From Halorussus salinisoli (GTDB lineage: Archaea > Halobacteriota > Halobacteria > Halobacteriales > Haladaptataceae): 64,000 nt of DNA. Position 1 is the stretch's first letter, and each line of letters opens with the position of its first letter. The notes under the pieces were generated by a model. The model did no database searches and was not told the origin of the DNA. It worked only from the letters and a program-made list of their open reading frames with translations. Below are positions 36,018 to 43,180 of this stretch, piece by piece. A program made the translations under genes and the position numbers. The DNA lies in the NCBI GenBank assembly GCA_005239435.1, contig SZNP01000004.1:372001-436000 (forward strand), read 5' to 3'.

Positions 36018-37481
36018 TCAGACGACCGTCTGCATAACGCCACTCGTTCTGACGATAAAGTAAACGACGAACGCAGCGGCGAGCGCCCACTGGCCGACAC
36101 GGACGTCACTCCACTCGCCCTGTGCAGTCTTCACGATCGGATAGCTGATGATTCCTGCAGCGATACCGTAGGCGATGGAGAACGTCAGCGGCATGATGAG
36201 GATGGTCATCCCCGCCGGGACGGCGTGCGAGAGGTCGTCCCATTGGATGTCAGTCACGTTTTGCAGCATCAACAGCGCAACGACGACGAGCGCGATGTGA
36301 GAGGCGTACAGCGGAATCGCGGCGGCGAGAGGCACGACTACCAGCGCTGCGAGGAACAACAGTCCTACGACGAGCGCGGTCATGCCCGTCCGACCGCCCT
36401 CCTCGACACCGGTCGCGGACTCGATGTACGTGGTGACCGTCGACGTGCCTATCATACCGCCGACGGTCGTCCCGATGGCGTCGGCCATCAGTGGTTTCTC
36501 GATGTCGGGGAGGTTACCGTCCTCGTCGAGGAAGCCAGCGACCTGCGAGACGCCGGTGAGCGTCCCGGCGGTGTCGAAGAAGTCCACGAAGAAGAACGTG
36601 AACACGACGAGTGCGAACGCGAAGGCGTCGAGGTTCTGGAAGCCCTGAACGAACGCGCCGACCAGCGGTGCGATGTTGTACTGTGCGTTCGGGATTTCCA
36701 CCGTCAACGTTCCAGCCTGGACCAGGCCAGCGGCTTCGATAGCGTAGCCCGCGACCGTCGTCGCGATAATGCCGAGGACGATGGACCCCTTGATACCGCG
36801 CGCGTACAGCATCAGCGTCAGAAACAGGCCCAACACTGACACGATAGCGATGGGGTCGGACGCGACGCCGCCGAGCGTTACGAGTGTTGCCGGGTCGTCG
36901 ACGACCACCTGCATCTCCTCCAAGCCGATGATGGCGAGGAACAGTCCGATTCCCGTGCCGACCGCGAACTTCACGGGCTCGGGGAACAGATGGATAACGT
37001 ACTTCCGTGCGCCGGCGGCCGTGAGAGCGATGAACAGGACGCCTTCGGTCACGACCGCGGCGAGCGCCGTCTGCCACGGAATACCGAGTGCGCCGATCAC
37101 CGTGAACGCGAAGAATGCGTTCAGACCGAGGCCGGGGGCCTGTGCGAACGGCCGGTTGGCGTAGAACGCCATCACGAAGATGGCAACTGCGGCCGCCAGA
37201 ACGGTGACGACGGCCAACATCTGCCGGACTTCGCCCGGCGTGTATCCATCCATGATGATTCCCGGTTTCGACCCGGGTATACCTGCCATGATAGCAGGGT
37301 TCACTACGACGATGTACGACATCGTCAGGAACGTCGTTATTCCCGCAATTATCTCCGTTCGTGCGTCGGTACCGTGCTCTTCGAAGCCGAAGTACTCGGC
37401 GAACCACGACTCCTGCGCCACCTCTCCGGTTTCCGGCTCATCACTGGCTATTACGTCGTCCGGGCTTGTCTCCCCTGACAT
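36018..37481 (-). CDS. AzgA-like adenine/guanine/hypoxanthine permease
   Basis: 487-residue membrane transporter of the AzgA branch of NCS2 permeases. TEIIAGITTFLTMSYIVVVNP is close to the branch's hallmark first helix. APGLGLNAFFAFTV, FFFVDFFDTAGTLTGVSQVAGF, and GTSTVTTYIESATGVEEGGRTG follow in order; these carry the conserved Asp/Glu and Thr residues of the transport core. It brings in hypoxanthine, adenine or guanine. TATA-like CTATATAATG at 37511-37520. With 34469-35836 it gives the region two distinct nucleobase importers, matching the XanQ and GhxP/Q types of E. coli. Confidence 0.92.
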   Translation of the reverse strand: MSGETSPDDVIASDEPETGEVAQESWFAEYFGFEEHGTDARTEIIAGITTFLTMSYIVVVNPAIMAGIPGSKPGIIMDGYTPGEVRQMLAVVTVLAAAVAIFVMAFYANRPFAQAPGLGLNAFFAFTVIGALGIPWQTALAAVVTEGVLFIALTAAGARKYVIHLFPEPVKFAVGTGIGLFLAIIGLEEMQVVVDDPATLVTLGGVASDPIAIVSVLGLFLTLMLYARGIKGSIVLGIIATTVAGYAIEAAGLVQAGTLTVEIPNAQYNIAPLVGAFVQGFQNLDAFAFALVVFTFFFVDFFDTAGTLTGVSQVAGFLDEDGNLPDIEKPLMADAIGTTVGGMIGTSTVTTYIESATGVEEGGRTGMTALVVGLLFLAALVVVPLAAAIPLYASHIALVVVALLMLQNVTDIQWDDLSHAVPAGMTILIMPLTFSIAYGIAAGIISYPIVKTAQGEWSDVRVGQWALAAAFVVYFIVRTSGVMQTVV

Positions 37482-37510
37482 AGAGTGACGTGAGTAACGT
37501 TATCACCATA

Positions 37511-37520
37511 CATTATATAG
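37511..37520 (-). promoter_or_regulatory. TATA box of the AzgA-like permease
   Basis: CTATATAATG on the minus strand, 30-39 bases from the ATG, followed upstream by an unusually AT-rich stretch (TTTGTTTTTTATAACC in the plus sense). Confidence 0.5.
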
Positions 37521-37681
37521 TTTGTTTTTTATAACCCAAAATACATGAAATAAAACCCGTTTGCAGACAAATAGCGGCATTTGGGTAGTTTGTGGGGCTT
37601 CCCATCGTCGGCCCAAAACAGAACGCACCCATCACTTCCGAAACAGTCGCGGGCCTCTCCCGACACGCTGTACCGAGAAAG

Positions 37682-38329
37682 TTACGTGCTGATCGTCTCG
37701 ACGTCGTTGGACTCTCGTACACGTTCGACGGCCACGCGCCCGTCGCCGGTATCGAGTCGGAACCCCGCGTTCCGAAGCCAGTCGTACGTCTCTCCGTGTC
37801 CGTGGAGAAGAACCTCGGAGACGTCCCCGGGTTCGTCGATGTCTACGCTGAACCGGTAGGAGTCGAGTTCAGTCACCGACGCCCCGTAACGCTCGGCGAC
37901 TTCGAGGTGGTCGAGATACGACGCACCGTGGTAATCGACCCGGAAATCGGAGTGGCGAGTTACGAGCGCGTTCGTCCCACCGCCCATTCCCCGCGCGAGG
38001 ACCACCTCTCCCGCGGCCTCGAACAATCTGGAACACGACGACGGAGTAAGTAGCGGGACGTCTGCCATTACCACTGCAGTCGGTTCCGAAGTCACGTCCA
38101 GTACCGCATTGACCGCTTGGCTCAGCGGACGCTCGTCGACGAGTGTCGCCGCGCCAGGCACGTCGATGGGCGTCGTGGTTAGCACTTCCGGGGTAATGTC
38201 GGTACCGCCAATCGCCTCGACGACGTCGGTCAACATCGCTCGCGCGAACTCCCGTCGTTCGCCCTCGTCGAGAATCGCGTCGAGTCGCGTCTTCGGGTCG
38301 CGCGGATCGAACGGCACGACAACTCTCAT
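37682..38329 (-). CDS. cofC: 2-phospho-L-lactate guanylyltransferase CofC
   Basis: 215 residues. MRVVVPFDPRDPKTRL is the nucleotide-binding opening of CofC, AVVMADVPLLT the metal-binding Asp loop of the MobA-like nucleotidyltransferase fold, and GGGTNAL plus SYRFSVDIDEPGD the C-terminal signature. It activates phospholactate (or a relative) with GTP for coenzyme F420. It is in the same fold family as MocA, the cytidylyltransferase that accompanies molybdenum hydroxylases, but the motifs favour CofC. Isolated leftward gene. The 38330-39026 gap beside it holds the two regulatory repeats listed below and no gene I can support. Confidence 0.85.
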   Translation of the reverse strand: MRVVVPFDPRDPKTRLDAILDEGERREFARAMLTDVVEAIGGTDITPEVLTTTPIDVPGAATLVDERPLSQAVNAVLDVTSEPTAVVMADVPLLTPSSCSRLFEAAGEVVLARGMGGGTNALVTRHSDFRVDYHGASYLDHLEVAERYGASVTELDSYRFSVDIDEPGDVSEVLLHGHGETYDWLRNAGFRLDTGDGRVAVERVRESNDVETIST

Positions 38330-38458
38330 GTCCGAGGATTACCGCGTCGTCCCTTAATTGTGCATGTCGGTGGCTGGATTGGCGTGGTTTTGTCGTGTGG
38401 CCGTCGTTCAGCGACACGTGCTACCCGGCGTCCGACGAGTTGTGGCAACCCCTCGTTC

Positions 38459-38475
38459 CCACAAACTGTGTGTGG
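38459..38475. promoter_or_regulatory. Palindrome-like site upstream of cofC
   Basis: CCACAAACTGTGTGTGG, with CCACA/TGTGG arms. It is similar to the perfect palindrome at 23339-23355 and lies 130 bases before the cofC start. Confidence 0.4.
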
Positions 38476-38891
38476 CCGAATGTGTGACTTTGACAAACGA
38501 ACTGGCTAATAATTTGCGTCGGTTCAGACCCCGCGCCTCGCCCCGACGATCACCGGGCTATCTTCCGCGTCGGCCATCCGCGTCGAACCGACGCCGCCGC
38601 GCTTGCGGATATCGACGGTGACGGCGCTCGAAGCTATCCACCCCGTTCGCGTCTGCGTCCTCGGCGACGCGGGCCTGCTCGCGTCCACCACGTCCATCAT
38701 GACGCCGCTTTTCGCCTCCTGGCGAAGATGCGACCGACGAGTGAATCACCCAGTACGTCGCTCCGACATCTATCTCTTCCCCGTCGCGTCTCGTCGTACG
38801 TCGTTCAACGGAGCCGTCGCGGCGAATATCTGCGTACCGTTTCCGGTTGCCGTACCCGTCTAAGCCATTTCGTGGCCCATCGTTCTCCGAG

Positions 38892-38954
38892 TTAGTGTGA
38901 GTAGAGCGACAAAACTGCCGTAATACTCCGGGTTCCAGTTTTATTTCACACTAA
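38892..38954. promoter_or_regulatory. Inverted 9-base repeat before hydroxylase 2
   Basis: TTAGTGTGA (38892-38900) and TCACACTAA (38946-38954), perfect complements, centres 54 bases apart. They lie just upstream of a TATA-like TTTATTTATG (38976-38985), which is about 45 bases before the Fe-S subunit start. A pair of half-sites for a looping regulator is the natural reading. Confidence 0.5.
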
Positions 38955-39026
38955 TCTGGGTAGAAACCTCAACAGTTTATTTATGCTCGACAGCCTGAGT
39001 GTCACAGTACAACATACCTCAGGACG

Positions 39027-39596
39027 GTGATTCACTTGCAGGTGGAACTACATATCAACGGGCAGGAGAAACGGTTAGAGGTATCGAAATCGGACAGCCT
39101 CCTCGACGTTCTACGGGAGAAGGGGTACACGGGCGCGAAGCGGGGATGCGATACCGGCGCGTGCGGATTCTGTACGGTCATAGTCGACGGGGAGCCCGAA
39201 AAATCGTGCGTAACGCCGATCGCCAAGGCCGACAGTACCGAGGTTCGCACTATCGAGAGCCTCGGCAGCCAGGACGACCTTCATCCGATTCAGGCGGCCT
39301 TCGTCGACAACTTCGCACTCCAGTGCGGATTCTGTATTCCCGGGATGATAATGCGCTCGAAGGCTCTCTTAGACGAAAACCCGGACCCGACGGAACGGCA
39401 AGTGCGCGAGGCGCTGTCGGACAACCTCTGTCGATGCACCGGCTACAAGAAGATCGTCGAGGCCGTCCTGGATGCGAGTGACCGTATGAGCGACGACGAG
39501 ACAGTGGCCGCCGACGGTGGACTCCCTGCGGACGTCGCGTTCGAGAGTGGCTGTAGCTGCTCGTGTAGCGACTCGTCCGGGGGTGGTGACGAATGA
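39027..39596 (+). CDS. Molybdenum hydroxylase 2, [2Fe-2S] subunit with cysteine-rich tail
   Basis: 189 residues (GTG at 39027; a GTG at 39042 would give 184). Both clusters have complete ligands: Cys41, 46, 49, 61 (GCDTGACGFC...KSC) and Cys100, 103, 135, 137 (QCGFC, CRC). The C-terminus is unusual, ending GCSCSCSDSSGGG with three alternating cysteines at 176, 178 and 180. Subunits of this family normally stop soon after the second cluster. The tail could bind metal or carry sulfur/selenium; this is inference. It overlaps the large subunit gene by four bases (ATGA). Confidence 0.9.
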   Translation: MIHLQVELHINGQEKRLEVSKSDSLLDVLREKGYTGAKRGCDTGACGFCTVIVDGEPEKSCVTPIAKADSTEVRTIESLGSQDDLHPIQAAFVDNFALQCGFCIPGMIMRSKALLDENPDPTERQVREALSDNLCRCTGYKKIVEAVLDASDRMSDDETVAADGGLPADVAFESGCSCSCSDSSGGGDE

Positions 39597-42046
39597 GCGA
39601 GCACGAGGAGAGACGGCTCGAAGCCGACAAAACCGAACCGGACGGAGGAGCGGTCGAGGGACTGAACGAGTCCCCGACGGGGGCCGTAGAGTCCGAGGAC
39701 GAGTCGTCGGAACAGGGTGACCGAGAGAACATCAGCGAAGACACCGAGAAGTACGACGCGCGGAAGATCGTCACCGGGGAAGCGCGGTACACCGCAGATT
39801 ACCACGAACGGTTTCCTGAACTCGCGGAGGCGAAAGTGATCCGCAGCGACATCGCCCACGGCTACGTCGAAGATATCGACACGAGTGCGGCCGAAGCGAT
39901 GGACGGCGTCTACGCTATCGTCACGCCGTGGGACGACGTCGTTCCGGAGAAAGCCTATTCCAGTTCCGGCCAATCGTATCCCGAACCGAGTCCCTGGGAC
40001 CTGCGCGTGCTCCGGAAACACGTGCGGTACGTCGGCGACCCAATCGCCGCCGTCGCCGCGAAAGACAAAGAAACCGCCGACCGGGCCGCACGGAAAATCG
40101 ACGTCGAGTACGAGGAACTCGACGCGGTGTTCGACCCAGAAGAGGCGATGTCCACGGACGCACCGCAACTGTTCGAACCGGACTACGTCGAGAACAAACA
40201 GACCGGTGCCGACTACGAGCGCAACCTCGAGTCGCATTTCGAGGGCGAGAACGGCGACGTCGAGACCGCGTTCGAGGAAGCCGACGACGAACGCGTGCTC
40301 GAAACCGAGTGGGAGACTCCCTATCAGTCACACTGCGTCCCCGAGCCTCATACCACGATAGCGTACACCGACGAGGACGACCGGTACACGTTCATCACGG
40401 CGACGCAGGTACCCTTCCACACGCGACGACAGCTGTCGCTCGTGTTCGATATCCCGATTCGGGACATCCGGGTCAAGAAGCCGCGAATCGGTGCCGGGTT
40501 CGGCTCGAAGCAGGAGATGGTCATCGAACCGATCGCCCTCGCCCTCCACTTGAAGGCGGAGATACCCGTCAAGGTGGAGATGACTCGCCGCGAGGAGTTC
40601 TACGCGCTCCGGTTTCGCCACCCGATGCGGATGCGGATGCGGACGGCCGTTTCGGACGACGGCGACCTCCAGGCGATGGATTTCTACACCCTGTCGAACT
40701 CCGGCGCGTACGGTACGCACGGAATGACGGTTGCGTTCAACGTCGGGACGAAACCGCTCCCGCTGTATCCGCGCGTTCCCAACGTTCGCTTCGAGGGTGA
40801 CGTCGCCCACACGAACCTACCGATGGGTGCGGCCATGCGCGGCTACGGTGCGCCCCAGGGCCACTTCGCCGTCGAATCGCACATGGACGAGGTCGCCCGC
40901 CGACTCGACCTCGACCCCGTCGAGTTCCGGAAACGAAACGCGGTCCGCGAAGGGGATATCGACCGGAACGTGGCGATTCTCAAGGACGGCGACCGGTTCG
41001 TCCGCCGGATTCGGTCGTGCGGTATCCGCGAATGCATCGAGCGCGGCAAGGAGGCCATCGGGTACGACGACCTCGAGCAGCCGGATGCCGAGCACCTCCA
41101 CCGGGGCGTCGGCATGGCGATCATCGCACAGGGGAGCGGCGTCGCCGGCAAGGAACTGGGCGCGGCACAGCTCAAGATGAACGAGGACGGCTCGTTCAAT
41201 CTGCAGGTTGGCGGGGTCGACACCGGAACGGGGACGGACACGATGTTCAGCCAGATTACTGCGGAGGTCACGGGGTGTGACCCCGAGGACGTCGTCGTCA
41301 CGTCCTCCGATACGGACCTGACCCCGTTCGATTACGGTGCGTACGCGTCGTCGACGACCTACATCAGCGGTCAGGCCGTGAAGAAGGCCGCCGAGGACGC
41401 GAAAGAGCGCCTCCTCAGGTGGGGAGCGAGGTTGCTGGACGAATCCGAAGGGAACCTCGAGACCGGCGCTGGCGAGGTTTACAGTCGGGTGACCGGTGAC
41501 AGCGTCTCGCTCGAGGAGATCGGCTACGAGGCCACGTACGGAGACGACGAGCGCGAACAGATCATGGGGAAAGGCCACCACTCGACGGACGAGAGCCCGC
41601 CGCCGTACGGTGCGCAGTTCGTGGACGCGACCGTAAACGAGGACACGGGCGAATTCGAGATCAACAACATGGTCTTCGCTGCGGACTGTGGCGTCGCCAT
41701 CAACCCGCCTCAGGTCGAGGGCCAGATCGAAGGCGGTGAGCACATGAGCCTCGAGTTCGCTACCAGCGGCGGCCTCGAATTCGACGACGACGGTCGACCC
41801 CAGACGCTCGGCTTCCGGCAGTACGGCATGCCCACGACCGCCGACCATCCGCCGATGGAGACGATTCTGGTAGAGACCCACGAGCCGACCGGGCCGTTCG
41901 GCGCGAAGTCGATCGCCGAACTGCCGACGAACGGCGTGCCGCCGGCGCTCAGTAATGCGATTCGCGACGCAGTCGGCGTCCGGATGAACACGCTCCCCAT
42001 CACGGCCGAGAAGGTCGAGCAGGCGCTGGCGGAACGCGACGACTGA
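39593..42046 (+). CDS. Molybdenum hydroxylase 2, Mo-binding large subunit
   Basis: 817 residues, same length as its paralogue at 30017 and similar throughout. RYVGDPIAAVAAK, RIGAGFGSKQ (where hydroxylase 1 has GGGFGGKQ), MRGYGAPQG, GVDTGTGTDTMFSQI, CGVAINPPQVEGQIEGG and FGAKSIAE are the cofactor and active-site segments. The differing glycine loop and the Met in DTMFSQ suggest a different substrate from hydroxylase 1. The acidic N-terminal 70 residues are again variable. Directly upstream of the DsrEFH-XdhC-YqeB genes, so this is the enzyme most directly tied to the selenium block. Confidence 0.9.
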   Translation: MSEHEERRLEADKTEPDGGAVEGLNESPTGAVESEDESSEQGDRENISEDTEKYDARKIVTGEARYTADYHERFPELAEAKVIRSDIAHGYVEDIDTSAAEAMDGVYAIVTPWDDVVPEKAYSSSGQSYPEPSPWDLRVLRKHVRYVGDPIAAVAAKDKETADRAARKIDVEYEELDAVFDPEEAMSTDAPQLFEPDYVENKQTGADYERNLESHFEGENGDVETAFEEADDERVLETEWETPYQSHCVPEPHTTIAYTDEDDRYTFITATQVPFHTRRQLSLVFDIPIRDIRVKKPRIGAGFGSKQEMVIEPIALALHLKAEIPVKVEMTRREEFYALRFRHPMRMRMRTAVSDDGDLQAMDFYTLSNSGAYGTHGMTVAFNVGTKPLPLYPRVPNVRFEGDVAHTNLPMGAAMRGYGAPQGHFAVESHMDEVARRLDLDPVEFRKRNAVREGDIDRNVAILKDGDRFVRRIRSCGIRECIERGKEAIGYDDLEQPDAEHLHRGVGMAIIAQGSGVAGKELGAAQLKMNEDGSFNLQVGGVDTGTGTDTMFSQITAEVTGCDPEDVVVTSSDTDLTPFDYGAYASSTTYISGQAVKKAAEDAKERLLRWGARLLDESEGNLETGAGEVYSRVTGDSVSLEEIGYEATYGDDEREQIMGKGHHSTDESPPPYGAQFVDATVNEDTGEFEINNMVFAADCGVAINPPQVEGQIEGGEHMSLEFATSGGLEFDDDGRPQTLGFRQYGMPTTADHPPMETILVETHEPTGPFGAKSIAELPTNGVPPALSNAIRDAVGVRMNTLPITAEKVEQALAERDD

Positions 42047-42082
42047 CCGACCGCCACCGGTCACACCTTACTCGTCTCGGTA

Positions 42083-42170
42083 CGATTCCACGGTTCCATT
42101 AGATTCGTCCCGGCGCGATTCTAGAGAACGGGGAAATTTCGCGAGAAGTGACGGTGGCGCCGTGGAATCG
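42083..42170. repeat. Perfect 11-base inverted repeat before the dsrE-like gene
   Basis: CGATTCCACGG (42083-42093) and CCGTGGAATCG (42160-42170), centres 77 bases apart, in the gap between hydroxylase 2 and the DsrE-like gene (ATG 42211). The loop is long, so operator half-sites are more likely than a terminator. Confidence 0.5.
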
Positions 42171-42210
42171 GGGCAAACCATAATAACGAGTACTACACTA
42201 CGTTTTAGAT

Positions 42211-42582
42211 ATGGCTCATCTCGGATTTCTCGTCACTGGAGGGCCGTTCGACAGCGAGCGGTGGCGGACTGCCTACGAACTCGGGCGTGCGGCACTCGAC
42301 GACGGCCACGAGGTGACCTACTTCCAGTACCTCGACGGCGCACTCGTCCCGGTCGCCGACCAAGAGTTCCCGGACTGCTCGGACGCGGGGCTGTACGACG
42401 AGATGCCTACGGAGAAGTTTCAGGAGCTCGTCGCGGACGGAGCCGAGGTCATCTGTTGTGGACTCTGCGTGAACGCACGCGGCATCGACGCCGAGACCGA
42501 CTACCCGGACGGCGTCGAAATCGGTCTGTTACCCGATCTCGCGGACATGCTCGGCGAAGCCGACCGGGTGATATCGCTATGA
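42211..42582 (+). CDS. DsrE/TusD-like sulfur-relay protein
   Basis: 123 residues of the DsrE fold. LGFLVTGGPFDSERW is the opening strand-loop, and ICCGLCVNARGI places cysteines where DsrE/TusD carry the persulfide-accepting Cys. It ends in an ATGA overlap with the next gene. First of three consecutive genes (42211, 42579, 42935) in the order DsrE-F-H (TusD-C-B), which form a hexameric sulfur-transfer complex in other organisms. Here they feed into an XdhC-YqeB gene rather than into dsr or tRNA-thiolation genes, so a selenium- or sulfur-relay role for the Mo cofactor is inferred. Confidence 0.8.
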   Translation: MAHLGFLVTGGPFDSERWRTAYELGRAALDDGHEVTYFQYLDGALVPVADQEFPDCSDAGLYDEMPTEKFQELVADGAEVICCGLCVNARGIDAETDYPDGVEIGLLPDLADMLGEADRVISL

Positions 42583-42932
42583 AGCAGGACGTCGTCGTGT
42601 TGCTTGCGCGCGCGCCGTACGGCCGCGTCCACGTTCCCGAGGGGTTGCGGGCCGCCCGAGGGGTCGCGGCGGGGTTCGACCGCCACGACGTGACGGTCAT
42701 CTTCACCGGTGACGGCGTCTACGCCGCTCGCGCCGCCGTCGACAGAGACGCGCTGAACATGCCCGGTCACATCGCGGATCTCCGTGCCGAAGACGGTCGG
42801 ATGGTCGTGGACGCCGCCGCGATGGCCGAGCGAGGTATCGAGTCCGAAGAGATAGCCGACGACGTCGCGGTCCACACCGGCGAAGCCGTCGCCGAACTGA
42901 TTCGCGACGCCGACCGCACGCTCGATTTCTAA
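42579..42932 (+). CDS. DsrF/TusC-like protein
   Basis: 117 residues, DsrE-fold. Opening strand DVVVLLARAPYGRVH with the following GLRAARGVAAGF is like DsrF/TusC, whose family members lack a catalytic cysteine and act structurally. No cysteine is present here, as expected. Overlaps the DsrE-like gene by four bases and is followed two bases later by the DsrH-like gene. Confidence 0.72.
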   Translation: MKQDVVVLLARAPYGRVHVPEGLRAARGVAAGFDRHDVTVIFTGDGVYAARAAVDRDALNMPGHIADLRAEDGRMVVDAAAMAERGIESEEIADDVAVHTGEAVAELIRDADRTLDF

Positions 42933-42934
42933 CC

Positions 42935-43180
42935 ATGCTCTACCTCGTAGACAAACCCATGGCAGACGTCGCGTTCAGAACCGCCGCGGGAGACGACGAT
43001 GCGCGCGTCGTCCTCGTCCAAGACGGCGTCCTCTTGGACCCCGACCTCGACGTTCCCACGTACGCCGTCGCGAAGGACGTCGAGGTCAGGGGCGTCGACC
43101 TCCCACCGAACGTCGAGCGAATCTCGTACGACACAGTGATACAGTTCGTGCTCGAACAGGAGGTGAAGAACTTCCTATGA
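42935..43180 (+). CDS. DsrH/TusB-like protein
   Basis: 81 residues. MLYLVDKPMAD, VVLVQDGVLL and the YAVAKDVEVRG strand fit DsrH/TusB, the smallest member of the trio. No cysteine is present; DsrH usually has one, so its part may be structural here. It starts two bases after the DsrF-like gene and overlaps the next start (43177) by four bases, tying the trio to the XdhC-YqeB gene as one transcript. Confidence 0.68.
   Translation: MLYLVDKPMADVAFRTAAGDDDARVVLVQDGVLLDPDLDVPTYAVAKDVEVRGVDLPPNVERISYDTVIQFVLEQEVKNFL

Noticed and set aside
37682..38329. MocA (molybdopterin cytidylyltransferase), tempting because of the hydroxylases
   Set aside because: The opening VPFDPRDPKTRL and the C-terminal DIDEPGD fit CofC; MocA's typical GGxSxRMG loop is absent.
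38530..38703. 57-codon minus-strand frame (MMDVVDASRPASPRTQ...) in the 38330-39026 gap
   Set aside because: Rich in Arg/Ser/Thr with no recognisable domain or promoter; more like chance in GC-rich DNA.
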